Notes: generated by a model from the sequence alone, not told the origin. A DNA stretch of 64,000 bases from Methylobacterium sp. WSM2598 (GCF_000379105.1 NZ_KB900609.1:5868395-5932394), one strand, 5' to 3'; counted from the stretch's first letter, positions 43,127 through 51,860 are shown. Made by a program: numbers and translations.

Positions 43127-44335
43127 TGGCTTGTCTGGTCTGATTTGATGAGTTGCGCGTTGGTGGGGCTGTATCCCGGGAGGCGCGCGATGAAGAAGTA
43201 CGTTGTGACGCTCACGGCGGCGGAGCGGGATGAGCTTTCTGGGCTGGTGTCGCGCGGGAAGGCCGAGGTGCGCCGGCTCAAGCACGCGCAGGTGTTGCTC
43301 AAGGCGGACGCGAGCGCCGCGGGACCGGGCTGGCCCGACGAGCGAATCGCCGAAGGGGTCGGGGTCGGAACGGCGAGCGTGGAGCGGGTGCGACGGCGCT
43401 TCGTCGAGGAGGGGCTGGAGCGGGCGCTGAGCCCCTACCGCAAGGGCCAGCGCCTCTACGCCCGCGCGCTCGACGGCGAAGCGGAGGCTCACCTGATCGC
43501 CCTGGCCTGTTCGTCGCCGCCTCAAGGACGGGCGCGCTGGACGCTGCGCCTGTTGGCCGGCCGCATGGTTGAACTGCAGCACGTGCCGGGCGTATCTCAC
43601 GAGACGGTGCGTCAGACACTCAAAAAAACACTCTCAAGCCGCACCTGAGGAAGATGTGGTGCATCCCGCCCAAGCACTCGGCGGAGTTCGTCTTCCACAT
43701 GGAGGACGTGCTGGAGGTCTACTGCCGGCCCTATGATCCGCGTCGGCCGGTGGTGTGCCTGGACGAGAGCTTCAAACAACTGATCGGCGAGACCCGCCCG
43801 GCGCTGCCCCCGCGCCGCGGGGCAGTGGCGCGCCACGACCACGTCTACGTGCGCAACGGCGTGGCGAGCCTGTTCCTCGCCTGCGAGCCGCTGGCGGGCT
43901 GGCGGCACGTGGCCGTCACCGCCCAGCGACGCCGCGTGGACTGGGCGCGCGTCGTGCGCGACCTGCTCGACGGGCGCTAGCGCGAGGCCGAGCGGGTGGT
44001 GCTGGTGATGGATCAACTCAACACTCATGCCCTGGCCAGCCTGTACGAGGCCTTCCCGGCCGCCGAGGCGCGCCGCTTGGCCGCGCGCATCGAGCTTCAT
44101 CACACGCCCAAGCACGGCTCGTGGCTCAACATGGCCGAGATCGAGTTGAGCGCGCTGGGGCAGCAATGCTTGGCCCGGCGCATCGCCCAGGTGAACACGC
44201 TCACCCAACAGGTTGCTCGGTGGGAGGAGGCCCGCAACGCCGGGCAGACAAAGGTGAACTGGCACCTCACCGCCGGGCAAGCTCGCGACAAGCTGCGCAG
44301 CCTCTACCCATCAATTGAAGCCTGACAGGGTACTA
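43124..44335 (+). mobile_element. IS630-type insertion sequence, inactive copy
   Basis: About 1.2 kb bounded by TA (43124-43125 and 44334-44335, both inside CTAG). The ends form imperfect ~30-bp inverted repeats (21 of 30 bases match): CTAGTGGCTTGTCTGG on the left, and on the complement of the right end CTAGTACCCTGTCAGG. TA target duplication and a DDE transposase fit IS630/Tc1. It sits between family C repeat and the soxA stop codon. The transposase frame has a stop codon and an A-run frameshift. Confidence 0.85.
43190..44325 (+). pseudogene. IS630-type transposase, frameshifted and with an internal stop
   Basis: The N-terminal part (MKKYVVTLTAAERDELSGLVS, helix-turn-helix region to ~120) reads in one frame to 43648. 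At the run of seven A (43622-43628) the frame must shift by -1 to continue as TLKPHLRKMWCIPPKHSAEFVF. Some IS630 members use such A-runs for programmed shifting, so this alone need not be damage. However, a TAG at 43978-43980 breaks the frame before VVLVMDQLNTH. The DDE residues are all visible: VVCLDES, VMDQLNTH and LNMAEIELS. The protein ends at 44325 (SLYPSIEA). Confidence 0.85.
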
Positions 44336-45121
44336 GGGCCGCAGGGCCGGCGTCTCCACCGGCAGGCCGGCGGCGCGCTGCATCAGGTAGAGTTCCAGCG
44401 CCACCAGCTCGGGCGCGTCCGGCGGGAAGGGCTCGGCCCGCATCCCGGTCAGGCAATTGCGCAGCCGGCGCCGGAAGGAGCCCAGATCCTGCCATTCCAG
44501 CCGGTAGAGCGGGTAGCCGGTCGGGTGGCCCTGCGGGATCACCGCCGCCCCGAGGTGCCGCCCCCACTGCGCGTCGTGGCAGGCCGCGCAGGAGAGGCCG
44601 AGCTGGCCCAGGCGGCGGGTGAACAGGGCGCGGCCCTCCGCCCGCGCCCCGTCGAGGCGCGGGTCGGCCGGTGGCGCCACCGGGAGCCCGCGCGACTGCG
44701 CCCCGATCGCGGCCGCGAGCGCCAGGAGCGGCCGAGTCTCGGGCGCGAGCGGCGCCTCGTTCTGGTGGCGGCGGCGGCACAGGTTGATGCGGTCCTCCAG
44801 GTCGACCGGTCCGCCCCCTCCCTCGTCGAAGGCCGGGTAGCGCGCCGAGACGCCGCGCATCGCGGTGATCGGCCCGTGGCAGCCGGAACAGGCCGGGGCG
44901 CCCGAGGCCGGCGCCGTCCCCCAGGCCTCCTCGCCGTCCGCCACCCAGAGCAGGCCCGGATGGGCCGCCTCGTCCCGCTGCATGGCGCGCAGTTCCGGCG
45001 TCATCTGGTCGAAGCCGGAGCGGCGCTCGCCGGGCGGGATCTCGGCCGCGGCCGCGGCCCCGCCGAGGCAGAGCAGGAGGAGCCCGGCGAGGCCGGGCCG
45101 GCGGGGCGGCGGGCGCCTCAC
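44333..45121 (-). CDS. soxA: Sulfur-oxidation dihaem cytochrome SoxA
   Basis: Subunit of the SoxAX complex that attaches thiosulfate to the SoxY cysteine. 262 aa with a signal peptide (LAGLLLLCLGGAAAAAE), two haem sites CSGCH near residue 80 and CAACH near 182, and the active-site Cys in RRLRNCLTGMRAEPFP near 222. It overlaps soxZ by four bases. Its stop codon TAG (44335-44333) is part of the CTAG where the IS630-type element is joined, so the insertion falls exactly at the gene end without shortening it. Confidence 0.9.
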   Translation of the reverse strand: MRRPPPRRPGLAGLLLLCLGGAAAAAEIPPGERRSGFDQMTPELRAMQRDEAAHPGLLWVADGEEAWGTAPASGAPACSGCHGPITAMRGVSARYPAFDEGGGGPVDLEDRINLCRRRHQNEAPLAPETRPLLALAAAIGAQSRGLPVAPPADPRLDGARAEGRALFTRRLGQLGLSCAACHDAQWGRHLGAAVIPQGHPTGYPLYRLEWQDLGSFRRRLRNCLTGMRAEPFPPDAPELVALELYLMQRAAGLPVETPALRP

Positions 45122-45438
45122 GTCACCGCGATCGCGGCGCGCTCGGTCTGCGAGAAGCCGTTGTCGCCGCTCCAGGTGAAGGTGAAGGTGCCGCTGCGCG
45201 TCGCCACCGTCGTGAAGGTCAGGTAGGGGTTGGCGGAACTCGCCGGGAACAGCTCGGCCCGGAAGATCTCCTCGTTCTCGAAGCGGCAGACGAACTCCGT
45301 GATGATGTTGCGCGGCACGAGGCGCCCGTCCGCGCCCGGCCGGAAGCCGGTCTCCATCGGGTGGGAGATCAGGGTCTTGATCTCGATCACGCTGCCGGCG
45401 GCGGCGCTCTTCGGCACGTTGATGAGGCTGCGGGCCAT
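45118..45438 (-). CDS. soxZ: Thiosulfate oxidation carrier subunit SoxZ
   Basis: Immunoglobulin-like partner of SoxY. 106 aa starting MARSLINVPKSAAAGSVIEIKTLISHPMETG by composition, with the family ISHPMETGFR block near residue 24 and FTFTWSGDNG near 86. No signal peptide, as expected, since SoxZ is exported with SoxY. The gene is four bases from soxY and overlaps soxA. Confidence 0.93.
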   Translation of the reverse strand: MARSLINVPKSAAAGSVIEIKTLISHPMETGFRPGADGRLVPRNIITEFVCRFENEEIFRAELFPASSANPYLTFTTVATRSGTFTFTWSGDNGFSQTERAAIAVT

Positions 45439-45442
45439 CGCG

Positions 45443-45904
45443 TCATCCCTCCACGCAGGCCGCGAGGGTCACGATCGCGTCGGCGGTGGCGGACCAGTAG
45501 CTGCCGTCCGACATCTCGGCGATCGCCGTCACGGTCTGGGAATCCGCGAGCCGGATGCGGGTCGACACCGCCGCCCGCCCGGCGCGCGGCGAGAGATGGA
45601 TGGTGAGCACGTTCGGCTGCGGGTTCTTGTCGTTGAAGACCGCGATGCGGCGGACGTGGTCGGCCTCGGTCATCGGGCTTTCGACCGCGACCGAGAGCGG
45701 CACGGCGTTGCCGTTCTCCACGAGCGGCGGCAGGTCGAGGCTGACCCGGCCGGGACGGATCGGCGCGTCGCCGGCGAAGCGCCGGATGGCGCTCAGGGTC
45801 GGCTCGCGCGGCGGCCGCTCGGCGGCGCGAGCCGGGCGCACCAGCGTCACGGCGAGGAGCCCCGCGCCGCCCGCCAGGATGGATCGCCGGTCCGGCCTCG
45901 TCAT
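45443..45904 (-). CDS. soxY: Thiosulfate oxidation carrier SoxY, non-canonical C-terminus
   Basis: Carrier on which sulfur intermediates are bound. 153 aa with a Tat signal (RPDRRSILAGGAGLLAVTLVRPARA) and the SoxY core (VPLSVAVESPMTEADHVRRIAVFNDKNPQP). Canonical SoxY ends in the swinging-arm motif GGCGG; here the end is VTLAACVEG, which keeps one Cys three residues from the C-terminus but lacks the glycines. This suggests a divergent SoxYZ type. The gene overlaps soxX by four bases. Confidence 0.85.
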   Translation of the reverse strand: MTRPDRRSILAGGAGLLAVTLVRPARAAERPPREPTLSAIRRFAGDAPIRPGRVSLDLPPLVENGNAVPLSVAVESPMTEADHVRRIAVFNDKNPQPNVLTIHLSPRAGRAAVSTRIRLADSQTVTAIAEMSDGSYWSATADAIVTLAACVEG

Positions 45905-46443
45905 CGCGTCTCCCCTCCGCCGCGCAGCGTCGCCAAGTAGGCGATCACGTCCTCGATCTCCTGCGCCTCCAGCACCGGCCGGCCGCGCCAGGCCGGCGCG
46001 ACCCGTTCGAGGCCCTCGACGCGCAGATACGAGGGCATGATCGTGTCCGGATTCAAGACGCGGCCGTCGACGAGCCGCAGGCGGATCTGCCCGGGCGAGA
46101 GCCGCGCGCCGATCCCCGCCAGATTCGGGCCGACATCCCCCTCCGGCCGGCCGCCGAGGCCCGCATGGCACAGGGTGCAGAGGCCGCGCCGCGGGTCGAT
46201 GGCGATGGCGCGGCCGCGGGCCGGGTCGCCCGCGGTGCCGGTGAGCGGCGCCGGGATGGCGTCGCCCTCGATCGCCGGGACCGCCGCGGCGGCGAGGGCG
46301 GGGAGGAGGGCGAGGGCGAAGGCCGCCGCGAGCCCGCGCGGCCCGAGGCACCGCGCCGGGAGGCATCGCCCCCGGCGCCGCGGGCGGTGCCCCGGGCGCG
46401 GGCGGCGGATCGGGTCGCGCGGGGGATCGAGGCGGCGTCGCAT
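45901..46443 (-). CDS. soxX: Cytochrome c SoxX
   Basis: Monohaem partner of SoxA. Haem site CTLCH near residue 89, Met ligand in DTIMPSYLRVEGL near 136, and a C-terminal ARPVLEAQEIEDVIAYLATLR-like helix. The ATG at 46443 gives 180 aa with an Arg-rich run of ~30 residues before a hydrophobic signal segment (GLAAAFALALLPALAAA), longer than usual, so the true start may be a later GTG/TTG I cannot fix. First gene of soxXYZA. Confidence 0.88.
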   Translation of the reverse strand: MRRRLDPPRDPIRRPRPGHRPRRRGRCLPARCLGPRGLAAAFALALLPALAAAAVPAIEGDAIPAPLTGTAGDPARGRAIAIDPRRGLCTLCHAGLGGRPEGDVGPNLAGIGARLSPGQIRLRLVDGRVLNPDTIMPSYLRVEGLERVAPAWRGRPVLEAQEIEDVIAYLATLRGGGETR

Positions 46444-46519
46444 CGGCTTCCGAGGGTCCGCCGCCGGAGATGGGGCCGCGACGGGCCGCGTCAGGAGTTG
46501 CGCCGGGCGGCCGATCGCC

Positions 46520-47530
46520 TCACGCCCGCCGCTTCATCAGCGCCGCCGCCGCGAGCCCGACCCCGGCCATCACCGCCCCGGTGGTCAGCGGGTGGAGCTG
46601 CGCCCGCGTGTAGGTGCTGGTGCGCCGCACGTAGCCCGGGTGGCCGCCCTGGACCTGCCCGTCGATGCCCGGCTCGTGCAGGGACCCGCGCGGGTCGCGC
46701 GGCGGCTCGGCGCCGCGCTGGGCCTGGGACATCACGGCGCCGAGGCGCTCGAAGGCGCGGGGCGCCACCTTCTTGAGGCCGGTCATCGCGCGGCCGCCGC
46801 CGCCGACGTAGATCTCCCGCTGGGGATGCACCGCGGCGTGCAGGATGGCCCGCGCCACCTCGTCCGGGTGGTAGACCGGCGGGGGCAGCTGCGGCTCGCG
46901 GTCCATGTAGTTGCGGGCGTGGTGGGTCAGGGGCGTGTCGATCGAGCCGGGCTTGATCAGCGTCACCGAGACCGGCGCCCCCTCCATGTCCAGCTCCGCC
47001 CGCAGCCCGTCCGTGAAGCCCCGCACCGCGTGCTTGCTCGCCGAGTACATGGCCTGGAGCGGGATCACCATGTCGGAGGCGATGCTGCCGACATTGATCA
47101 GCGCGCCGCCCTGCCGCCGCAGGTAGGGGAGCGCCACCAGCGAGCCGTAGACGGTGCCCCAGAAATTCGTCCGGAACAGCCGGTCGCTGTCCGCGTCGCT
47201 GACCTCCTCCAGCCGCCCGAAGATCGAGATGCCGGCGTCGTTCACCCAGCTGTCGATGCGGCCGAAGCGCTGCATCGCCGTATCGGCCAGGGCCTGCACG
47301 TCCTCGCGCCGGCCGACATCGCCGACCGCGTGGGCCGCCTGCCCGCCGTCGTGCCCGATCTCGTCCTGGATCATCGCGAGCGCCTCGGCGTTGCGGGCGC
47401 CCATCACCACTCGGGCGCCGCTGCGCGCCGCCCGGCGCGCCGTGGCGAGGCCGATCCCGCTCGACGCTCCCGTGATCACGATCACCTGCTGGTCGAGGGG
47501 CTTGTGCGCGTAGACCATCGGCTGCTCCAT
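46520..47530 (-). CDS. SDR-family oxidoreductase with C-terminal membrane tail
   Basis: Classical short-chain dehydrogenase: VIVITGASSGIGLATARR near residues 16-33, NDAGISIFG near 96, and the catalytic tyrosine/lysine in YSASKHAVRG near 163. At 336 aa it is ~85 residues longer than the core; the extension (from DEVARAILHAAVHPQREIYVGGGG on) ends in a hydrophobic segment TGAVMAGVGLAAAALMKRR, likely a membrane tail. This form is common in Rhizobiales; the substrate is unknown. It lies upstream of soxX (76 bp) in the same direction, so it could share the sox transcript. Confidence 0.85.
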   Translation of the reverse strand: MEQPMVYAHKPLDQQVIVITGASSGIGLATARRAARSGARVVMGARNAEALAMIQDEIGHDGGQAAHAVGDVGRREDVQALADTAMQRFGRIDSWVNDAGISIFGRLEEVSDADSDRLFRTNFWGTVYGSLVALPYLRRQGGALINVGSIASDMVIPLQAMYSASKHAVRGFTDGLRAELDMEGAPVSVTLIKPGSIDTPLTHHARNYMDREPQLPPPVYHPDEVARAILHAAVHPQREIYVGGGGRAMTGLKKVAPRAFERLGAVMSQAQRGAEPPRDPRGSLHEPGIDGQVQGGHPGYVRRTSTYTRAQLHPLTTGAVMAGVGLAAAALMKRRA

Positions 47531-47581
47531 GCTGCTCGGGGGATGTCCGTCGCCTGCCCAACGAATGCCGGCGGCTCGCGT

Positions 47582-48409
47582 TCACTCGACGTCGGGCGCG
47601 ACCTGCCCCCAGTTCAGCACGGCGACCAGGGCGACCCCGCCGAAGACGTTGCCGATCAGCGTCGGCAGGAAGAAGCGGGCGGCGTAGTCGCCCCAGCCCG
47701 CCTCGCCGAGGAAGACCAGGTAGGCGGCCTCGACGGAGCCGGCGACGACGTGGGCGAGGCCGCAGATCGCGATCACGTAGGTCAGGAGCAGGATGACGAA
47801 GGGCCGCGCGCCTCCGGCGGCGGGCAGCAGCCAGACCATCAGGGCGATGAGCCACCCGGCGACCACGGCCTTGGAGAGGGTCGGCCAGAACGGATGCGCG
47901 AGGGTGTGGCGGCTGATGTCGCGGAACTGCGCCCGCAGGCCCTCGTCGAAGACCTCGGTGCGGGCGATGGCGAGGGCGAACAGGATCGTGCCGACGAGGT
48001 TGGCCGCGAGCACCAGGCCCCACAGGCGCAGCAGCCGCCCGAGCATCGCGAGGGTCCGGTCGTGCAGGAGCGGGAGCACCGGGGTGAGGGTGTTCTCGGT
48101 GAAGAGTTGCTGGCGCCCGAGGACCACGATCAGGAAGCCGATCGTGTAGCCCCAGCCGGAGACGAGGTCGCGCCAGGGGGCCTCGGGCAGCCGCGCCCGG
48201 ATCACGCCCTGGACCACGAGGGAGAGGCCCATCGCCAGACCGGCCGCGAGGCCCGAGAGCAGCAGCGCGGAGACCGTGCGGGCGAGTTCCTCGACCCCCT
48301 CGTGGCGGATGACCTCGTGGATGACGATGGCGCTCGGCCAGCGCTCCGCCTCGACCTCGTCCGCGACGTCGTGCTCGCGGCCTCTCCGCTCGGGCTCGGG
48401 TCCGGACAT
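47582..48409 (-). CDS. Formate/nitrite transporter (FNT)-family channel
   Basis: Pentameric channel fold for small monovalent anions; it resembles E. coli YfdC. The ATG at 48409 (MSGPEPERRG) follows GGGAGG and gives 275 aa; upstream in-frame ATGs exist but lie in a GAGGCCTCxCATG repeat. An acidic cytoplasmic N-terminus of ~40 residues precedes six helices, with the FNT signature near LGRQQLFTENTLTPVLP (residue ~95) and LAHVVAGSVEAAYLVF. Unlike FocA, the N-terminus lacks the usual helix. Substrate unknown. It does not overlap its neighbours. Confidence 0.85.
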   Translation of the reverse strand: MSGPEPERRGREHDVADEVEAERWPSAIVIHEVIRHEGVEELARTVSALLLSGLAAGLAMGLSLVVQGVIRARLPEAPWRDLVSGWGYTIGFLIVVLGRQQLFTENTLTPVLPLLHDRTLAMLGRLLRLWGLVLAANLVGTILFALAIARTEVFDEGLRAQFRDISRHTLAHPFWPTLSKAVVAGWLIALMVWLLPAAGGARPFVILLLTYVIAICGLAHVVAGSVEAAYLVFLGEAGWGDYAARFFLPTLIGNVFGGVALVAVLNWGQVAPDVE

Positions 48410-48531
48410 GCGGCCTCCCGTGAGGCCCGCGACGAGGCCTCCCATGAGGCCTCGCATGGGGTCTCGCGCCGGGACGCCCGGCCCCGGTCCAAGCCCGGCG
48501 CCGGCCCCGTGTTCCCGCCGCAGGGGCCGCC

Positions 48532-49038
48532 TCAGCCCGCCGTGCCCGGATGGATCGGGGCCTGGTAGGCGAGGCCCATGTCCCAGGGAAAGTAGATCCA
48601 GGTGTCCTGGCTGACCTCGGTGACGAAGGTGTCGATCAGCGGCCGCCCGGCGGGCTTGGCGTAGACCGTGGCGAAATGCGCGTTCGGCAGCATGCCCCGC
48701 ACCACCTGCGCGGTCTTGCCGGTATCCGTCAGGTCGTCGAGGACGAGGACGCCGCGCCCGGTCCCGTCGCCGATCGCGCGGATGCTCGGCGCCACGTCCT
48801 TGATGACGTGGAGCGCGCCCTGCTCCTGGTAATCGTGGTAGCTGGCGATGCAGACGGTCTCGATCAGGCGGATGCCGAGTTCGCGCGCCACCACGGCGGC
48901 GGGCACGAGGCCGCCGCGGGTGATGCAGACGATCGCCTCGAACGGCCCGGCCCCGGCGAGGCGCCAGGCGAGCGCCCGCGCGTCGCGGTGGAACTGGTCC
49001 CACGAGACCGGGAAAGCCTTGTCGCCAGGGGCCGCCAT
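48532..49038 (-). CDS. gpt: Xanthine phosphoribosyltransferase
   Basis: Purine salvage: xanthine or guanine + PRPP to XMP or GMP. 168 aa, the size of Gpt. VSWDQFHRDARALAWRL is the N-terminal Gpt helix, ITRGGLVPAAVVARELGIR near residue 39, and the PRPP loop VLVLDDLTDTGKT near 96. Directly downstream (13 bp) of the CinA-like gene, so the two may be co-transcribed. A ~120-bp gap follows before the FNT gene. Confidence 0.92.
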   Translation of the reverse strand: MAAPGDKAFPVSWDQFHRDARALAWRLAGAGPFEAIVCITRGGLVPAAVVARELGIRLIETVCIASYHDYQEQGALHVIKDVAPSIRAIGDGTGRGVLVLDDLTDTGKTAQVVRGMLPNAHFATVYAKPAGRPLIDTFVTEVSQDTWIYFPWDMGLAYQAPIHPGTAG

Positions 49039-49051
49039 CCTGTTCCTCCGG

Positions 49052-49804
49052 TCAGTCCCGGGCCGCCCGCAGGCGGGCGACGAGGGTCTCGATCTCGGCC
49101 CGGGCCGCCGCCAGCTGGGCGGGGTCCTTGGCGCGGGCGACGATCTGGTTGCGGAACCCCTGCGGCGTCATCGACGGGTAGGAGCCGATCGAGACGCCCG
49201 GGAAGCGCGCCGCGAGCGCGGCGAGGTCGCCGGCGTAGAGGCCCTCGGGCAGGCCGCCGGCCTCGACCGTCTCGGCGAGCATCCGGGCGCCGGTGCGCAG
49301 GCGCGGCGCGATCCCGTCGAGCATCGCCTGCATGATCGCGGGCACGCCCGCCATCACGATCACGTTGCCGATCATGAAACCGGGCGCCTTCGAGATCGGG
49401 TTCTCGATCAGCTCGGCCCCGAAGGGGATGCGGGCCATGCGCAGGCGCGCCTCGTTGAGCTCCGCCTCCGGGATGCGTTCGAGCAGCATGGCCCGGGCTC
49501 GGGGATCGACCTCGATGCCGACGCCGAAGGCCGCCGCCACGCAATCGGCCGTGATGTCGTCGTGGGTCGGCCCGATGCCACCGGTCGTGAACAGGTAGGT
49601 GTAGCGGGCGCGCAGCGCGTTGACCGCGCCGACGATCTCCTCGGCCACGTCCGGCACGACCCGCACCTCGCGCAGGTCGATGCCGACCTGGGTGAGGTAC
49701 TCGGCGATGTAGCCGATGTTCTTGTCCTTGGTGCGCCCGGAGAGGATCTCGTCGCCGATGACGAGCAGGGCCGCCGTCACCGCATTCGGGTTGTCGTCGC
49801 TCAC
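49052..49804 (-). CDS. CinA N-terminal / molybdopterin-binding domain protein
   Basis: MoCF-biosynthesis-like (MoaB/MogA fold) domain protein related to the N-terminus of CinA. 250 aa with VIGDEILSGRTKDKN near residue 16, the TTGGIGPTHDD motif near 73 and a C-terminal ~80-residue segment. The amidase domain of full-length CinA is absent, as in a frequent alphaproteobacterial form. Proposed roles are ADP-ribose pyrophosphatase or NMN processing; not established here. 13 bp upstream of gpt. Confidence 0.85.
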   Translation of the reverse strand: MSDDNPNAVTAALLVIGDEILSGRTKDKNIGYIAEYLTQVGIDLREVRVVPDVAEEIVGAVNALRARYTYLFTTGGIGPTHDDITADCVAAAFGVGIEVDPRARAMLLERIPEAELNEARLRMARIPFGAELIENPISKAPGFMIGNVIVMAGVPAIMQAMLDGIAPRLRTGARMLAETVEAGGLPEGLYAGDLAALAARFPGVSIGSYPSMTPQGFRNQIVARAKDPAQLAAARAEIETLVARLRAARD

Positions 49805-50152
49805 GCGGGCCTCCAGGCTGGGCTCCCGCTGTATCGCGCGCCCACGCGCGGCTCAAGCGCCGGGGCCGGCGGTCTCGGACCCGCCGCCGCGGTCGCGCGA
49901 GACGCCCGGCAGCCCGCGCTCCTTCCGCAACGGGAGCATCGCGGAGCGGGACGCCACCTTCGCGGCGCTCGGCCTGCGCGGCGCTCGGCCTGCGCGGCGT
50001 CGGCCTGGGCGAGGGGAGCGCTGGGCGGCGGGGAACGCGCTGGATCTTGCGCGATCGTGCCGGCGCCGCCGCGCCCCTGAGCGCCGCAGGGGGCGGCACG
50101 GGCGTCGCGCCGGGCGGCGCGCCCTGCTAAGGGGGGTCATGTCGTCGCCCGC
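49805..50152. other. Intergenic region with a small GC-rich tandem repeat
   Basis: 348 bp between divergent genes. 49963-50008 holds two and a half copies of a 16-bp GCGCTCGGCCTGCGCG unit. Reading frames in it lack family resemblance. Promoters for both flanking genes should lie here, but I could not identify boxes. Confidence 0.5.
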
Positions 50153-50872
50153 GTGCCCGCCTTGCGCTTCCCGTCCCGGCTGACCGAGGGGCGGCTGGTC
50201 CGCCGCTACAAGCGCTTCCTCGCCGACGTCGAACTCGCCGACGGCCGCCTGGTGACGGCGCATTGCGCCAATCCGGGCGCGATGCTGGGCCTGGCGGCGC
50301 CGGGGCGCCCGGTGCTGCTCTCGGCCGCGACCAGCCCCGGCCGCAAGCTCGCGTGGTCCTGGGAGATGGTCGAGGCCGACCTGCCGGGCGGCCCGCAATG
50401 GGTCGGCATCAACACGATGCGCCCGAACCACCTGGTGGCGGAGGCCTTCCGGGAGGGCCGCCTGCCGGCGCTCGCCGGGGTCACGTCCCTGCGGCCGGAG
50501 GTGCGCTACGGCCGGGCGAGCCGGGTCGACTTCCTGGCCGAGCATCCGGCCGGCCCGATCCACGTCGAGGTGAAGAACTGCCACATGATGCGGGACGCCG
50601 GCCTCGCCGAGTTCCCGGACTGCATCGCCGCCCGCAGCGCCCGGCACATGGAGGAGCTCGCCGCGGTGGTGCGCGGCGGCGGGCGCGCGATGGTGATCGT
50701 CGTGGTGCAGATGCGGGCCGGACGCTTCACCGTGGCGGGCGACGTCGACCCGGCCTTCGCGGCCTCCTTCCGGCGGGCGCAGGAGGCCGGCGTCGCGACC
50801 GTGGCCTATCGCTGCCGGCTCGACCCGGACGAGGTCGCCATCGAGGCGGAGATCCCGATCCTGCCGGCCTGA
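50153..50872 (+). CDS. sfsA: SfsA (sugar fermentation stimulation protein) homologue
   Basis: Protein of unclear function with an OB-like N-terminus and a nuclease-like C-terminal domain. 239 aa. Start GTG at 50153 (VPALRFPSRLTEGRLVRRYKRFLADV). Landmarks: TAHCANPGAMLGL near residue 40, WVGINTMRPNHLVAEAF near 82, and the nuclease-fold RVDFLAEHPAGPIHVEVKNCHM (D, E, K) near 122-143, followed by FPDCIAARSARHMEEL. The name comes from E. coli; there the effect on maltose genes is indirect. A family A repeat separates it from the convergent methyltransferase gene. Confidence 0.93.
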   Translation: MPALRFPSRLTEGRLVRRYKRFLADVELADGRLVTAHCANPGAMLGLAAPGRPVLLSAATSPGRKLAWSWEMVEADLPGGPQWVGINTMRPNHLVAEAFREGRLPALAGVTSLRPEVRYGRASRVDFLAEHPAGPIHVEVKNCHMMRDAGLAEFPDCIAARSARHMEELAAVVRGGGRAMVIVVVQMRAGRFTVAGDVDPAFAASFRRAQEAGVATVAYRCRLDPDEVAIEAEIPILPA

Positions 50873-50878
50873 CCCGTC

Positions 50879-50984
50879 ATACGCCGGCCGGCTGATGGCG
50901 TCGCCCTGCGGAAGGTCGTCCTCGCTCAGGCGCCGCGCGGGCGCCTGATCCGGGATCCGCGTCGATCACGCGGATCCCGGATCA
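50879..50984 (-). repeat. Dispersed repeat family A, copy 3, with stop-codon hairpin
   Basis: On the minus strand it starts at 50984 with TGATCCGGGATCCGCGT and closes at 50946 (near-perfect 39-base hairpin), followed by GGCGCCTGAGCG and a tail that matches the family less well (ATGGCGTCGCC and CATACGCC at the end). The opening TGA (50982-50984) is the stop codon of the FkbM methyltransferase gene. Confidence 0.8.
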
Positions 50985-51833
50985 GGCCTTCTCGAAGATG
51001 AGGTTGAGGCGGGTGCGCGCGAGGCGGCGATAGCCGTGGCTCAGCAGGAGGGCGCAGAGGTCGGTCTGCCAGAGGTCGGTGCCGTCCTCCAGGACGATGA
51101 TCCCCGGATGCAGGGCGGGCGGCGCCTTGCGCAGGAAGGGCTCCAGGATCAGGTCCTCCGCCCCCTCGACGTCGAGCTTCATCGCGTCGATGCGCGGCAG
51201 GCCCTCGGCGCGCACGAGGTCGAGGAGCGTCACCGCCGGCACGCGGATCGCCGCGCCCTCGTTGGTGCCCACCACCTTGAGGCTCGATTCCCCGCTGTTG
51301 CGCTGGTCGACGAACAGCGTGAGCTCGCCCGCCTTGTCGGCCACCGCGCAGGCCACCGCCTTGACCGTGCCGAAGGGGTTCTGGGCGATGTTGTAGGCGA
51401 GCTTGTCGAAGATGTCGGGCTGCGGCTCGACCGCCAGGATGCGCGCCGAGGGCCCGCTGATCCCGGCCACGAACAGCGCGTAGGCGCCGATATTCGCCCC
51501 GATGTCGATGAAGACGCAGTCCGGCCGGAGCCGCTCGGCGAGGAGCCGGCGCTCGGCCGGATCGAAGAACTGCGGGGTGAAGAGCACCTTCTTCTCGCAG
51601 TTGTTGTTGTAGGGGTGCAGCCGCATGCGGGCGCCGTAGCGCTCGACGTCGAGGGGCCGGCCGCGCAGCAGGCGGATGGCGCAGCGGCGCAGGATCAGCG
51701 CGAGGCGCCGGGCGCCCCATTCCTCCGCCGGCAGGCGCTGGGTCCGGGCCACGATCCAGCGCACGAGGCCGGTGGGCGCGTAGGTCCCGAAGGGCTCAAG
51801 GGATTGGGTCATCGCATGGGTCGAGGTCGCCAT
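50982..51833 (-). CDS. FkbM-family methyltransferase
   Basis: SAM-dependent O-methyltransferase. 283 aa from ATG 51833 (a second ATG lies 21 bases later). The N-terminal ~90 residues are a variable region. SAM motif I is VFIDIGANIGAYALF near residue 110, motif II region ARILAVEPQPDIFDKL near 135, and IDAMKLDVEGAEDLILEPF near 218 is the FkbM signature. It probably methylates a surface sugar or small molecule. It stands alone, transcribed away from a region with five 35-bp tandem repeats. The stop codon is the first TGA of a family A hairpin. Confidence 0.85.
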   Translation of the reverse strand: MATSTHAMTQSLEPFGTYAPTGLVRWIVARTQRLPAEEWGARRLALILRRCAIRLLRGRPLDVERYGARMRLHPYNNNCEKKVLFTPQFFDPAERRLLAERLRPDCVFIDIGANIGAYALFVAGISGPSARILAVEPQPDIFDKLAYNIAQNPFGTVKAVACAVADKAGELTLFVDQRNSGESSLKVVGTNEGAAIRVPAVTLLDLVRAEGLPRIDAMKLDVEGAEDLILEPFLRKAPPALHPGIIVLEDGTDLWQTDLCALLLSHGYRRLARTRLNLIFEKA

Positions 51834-51860
51834 CGCGCGCCTATGCCACCGCGGCGGGCC

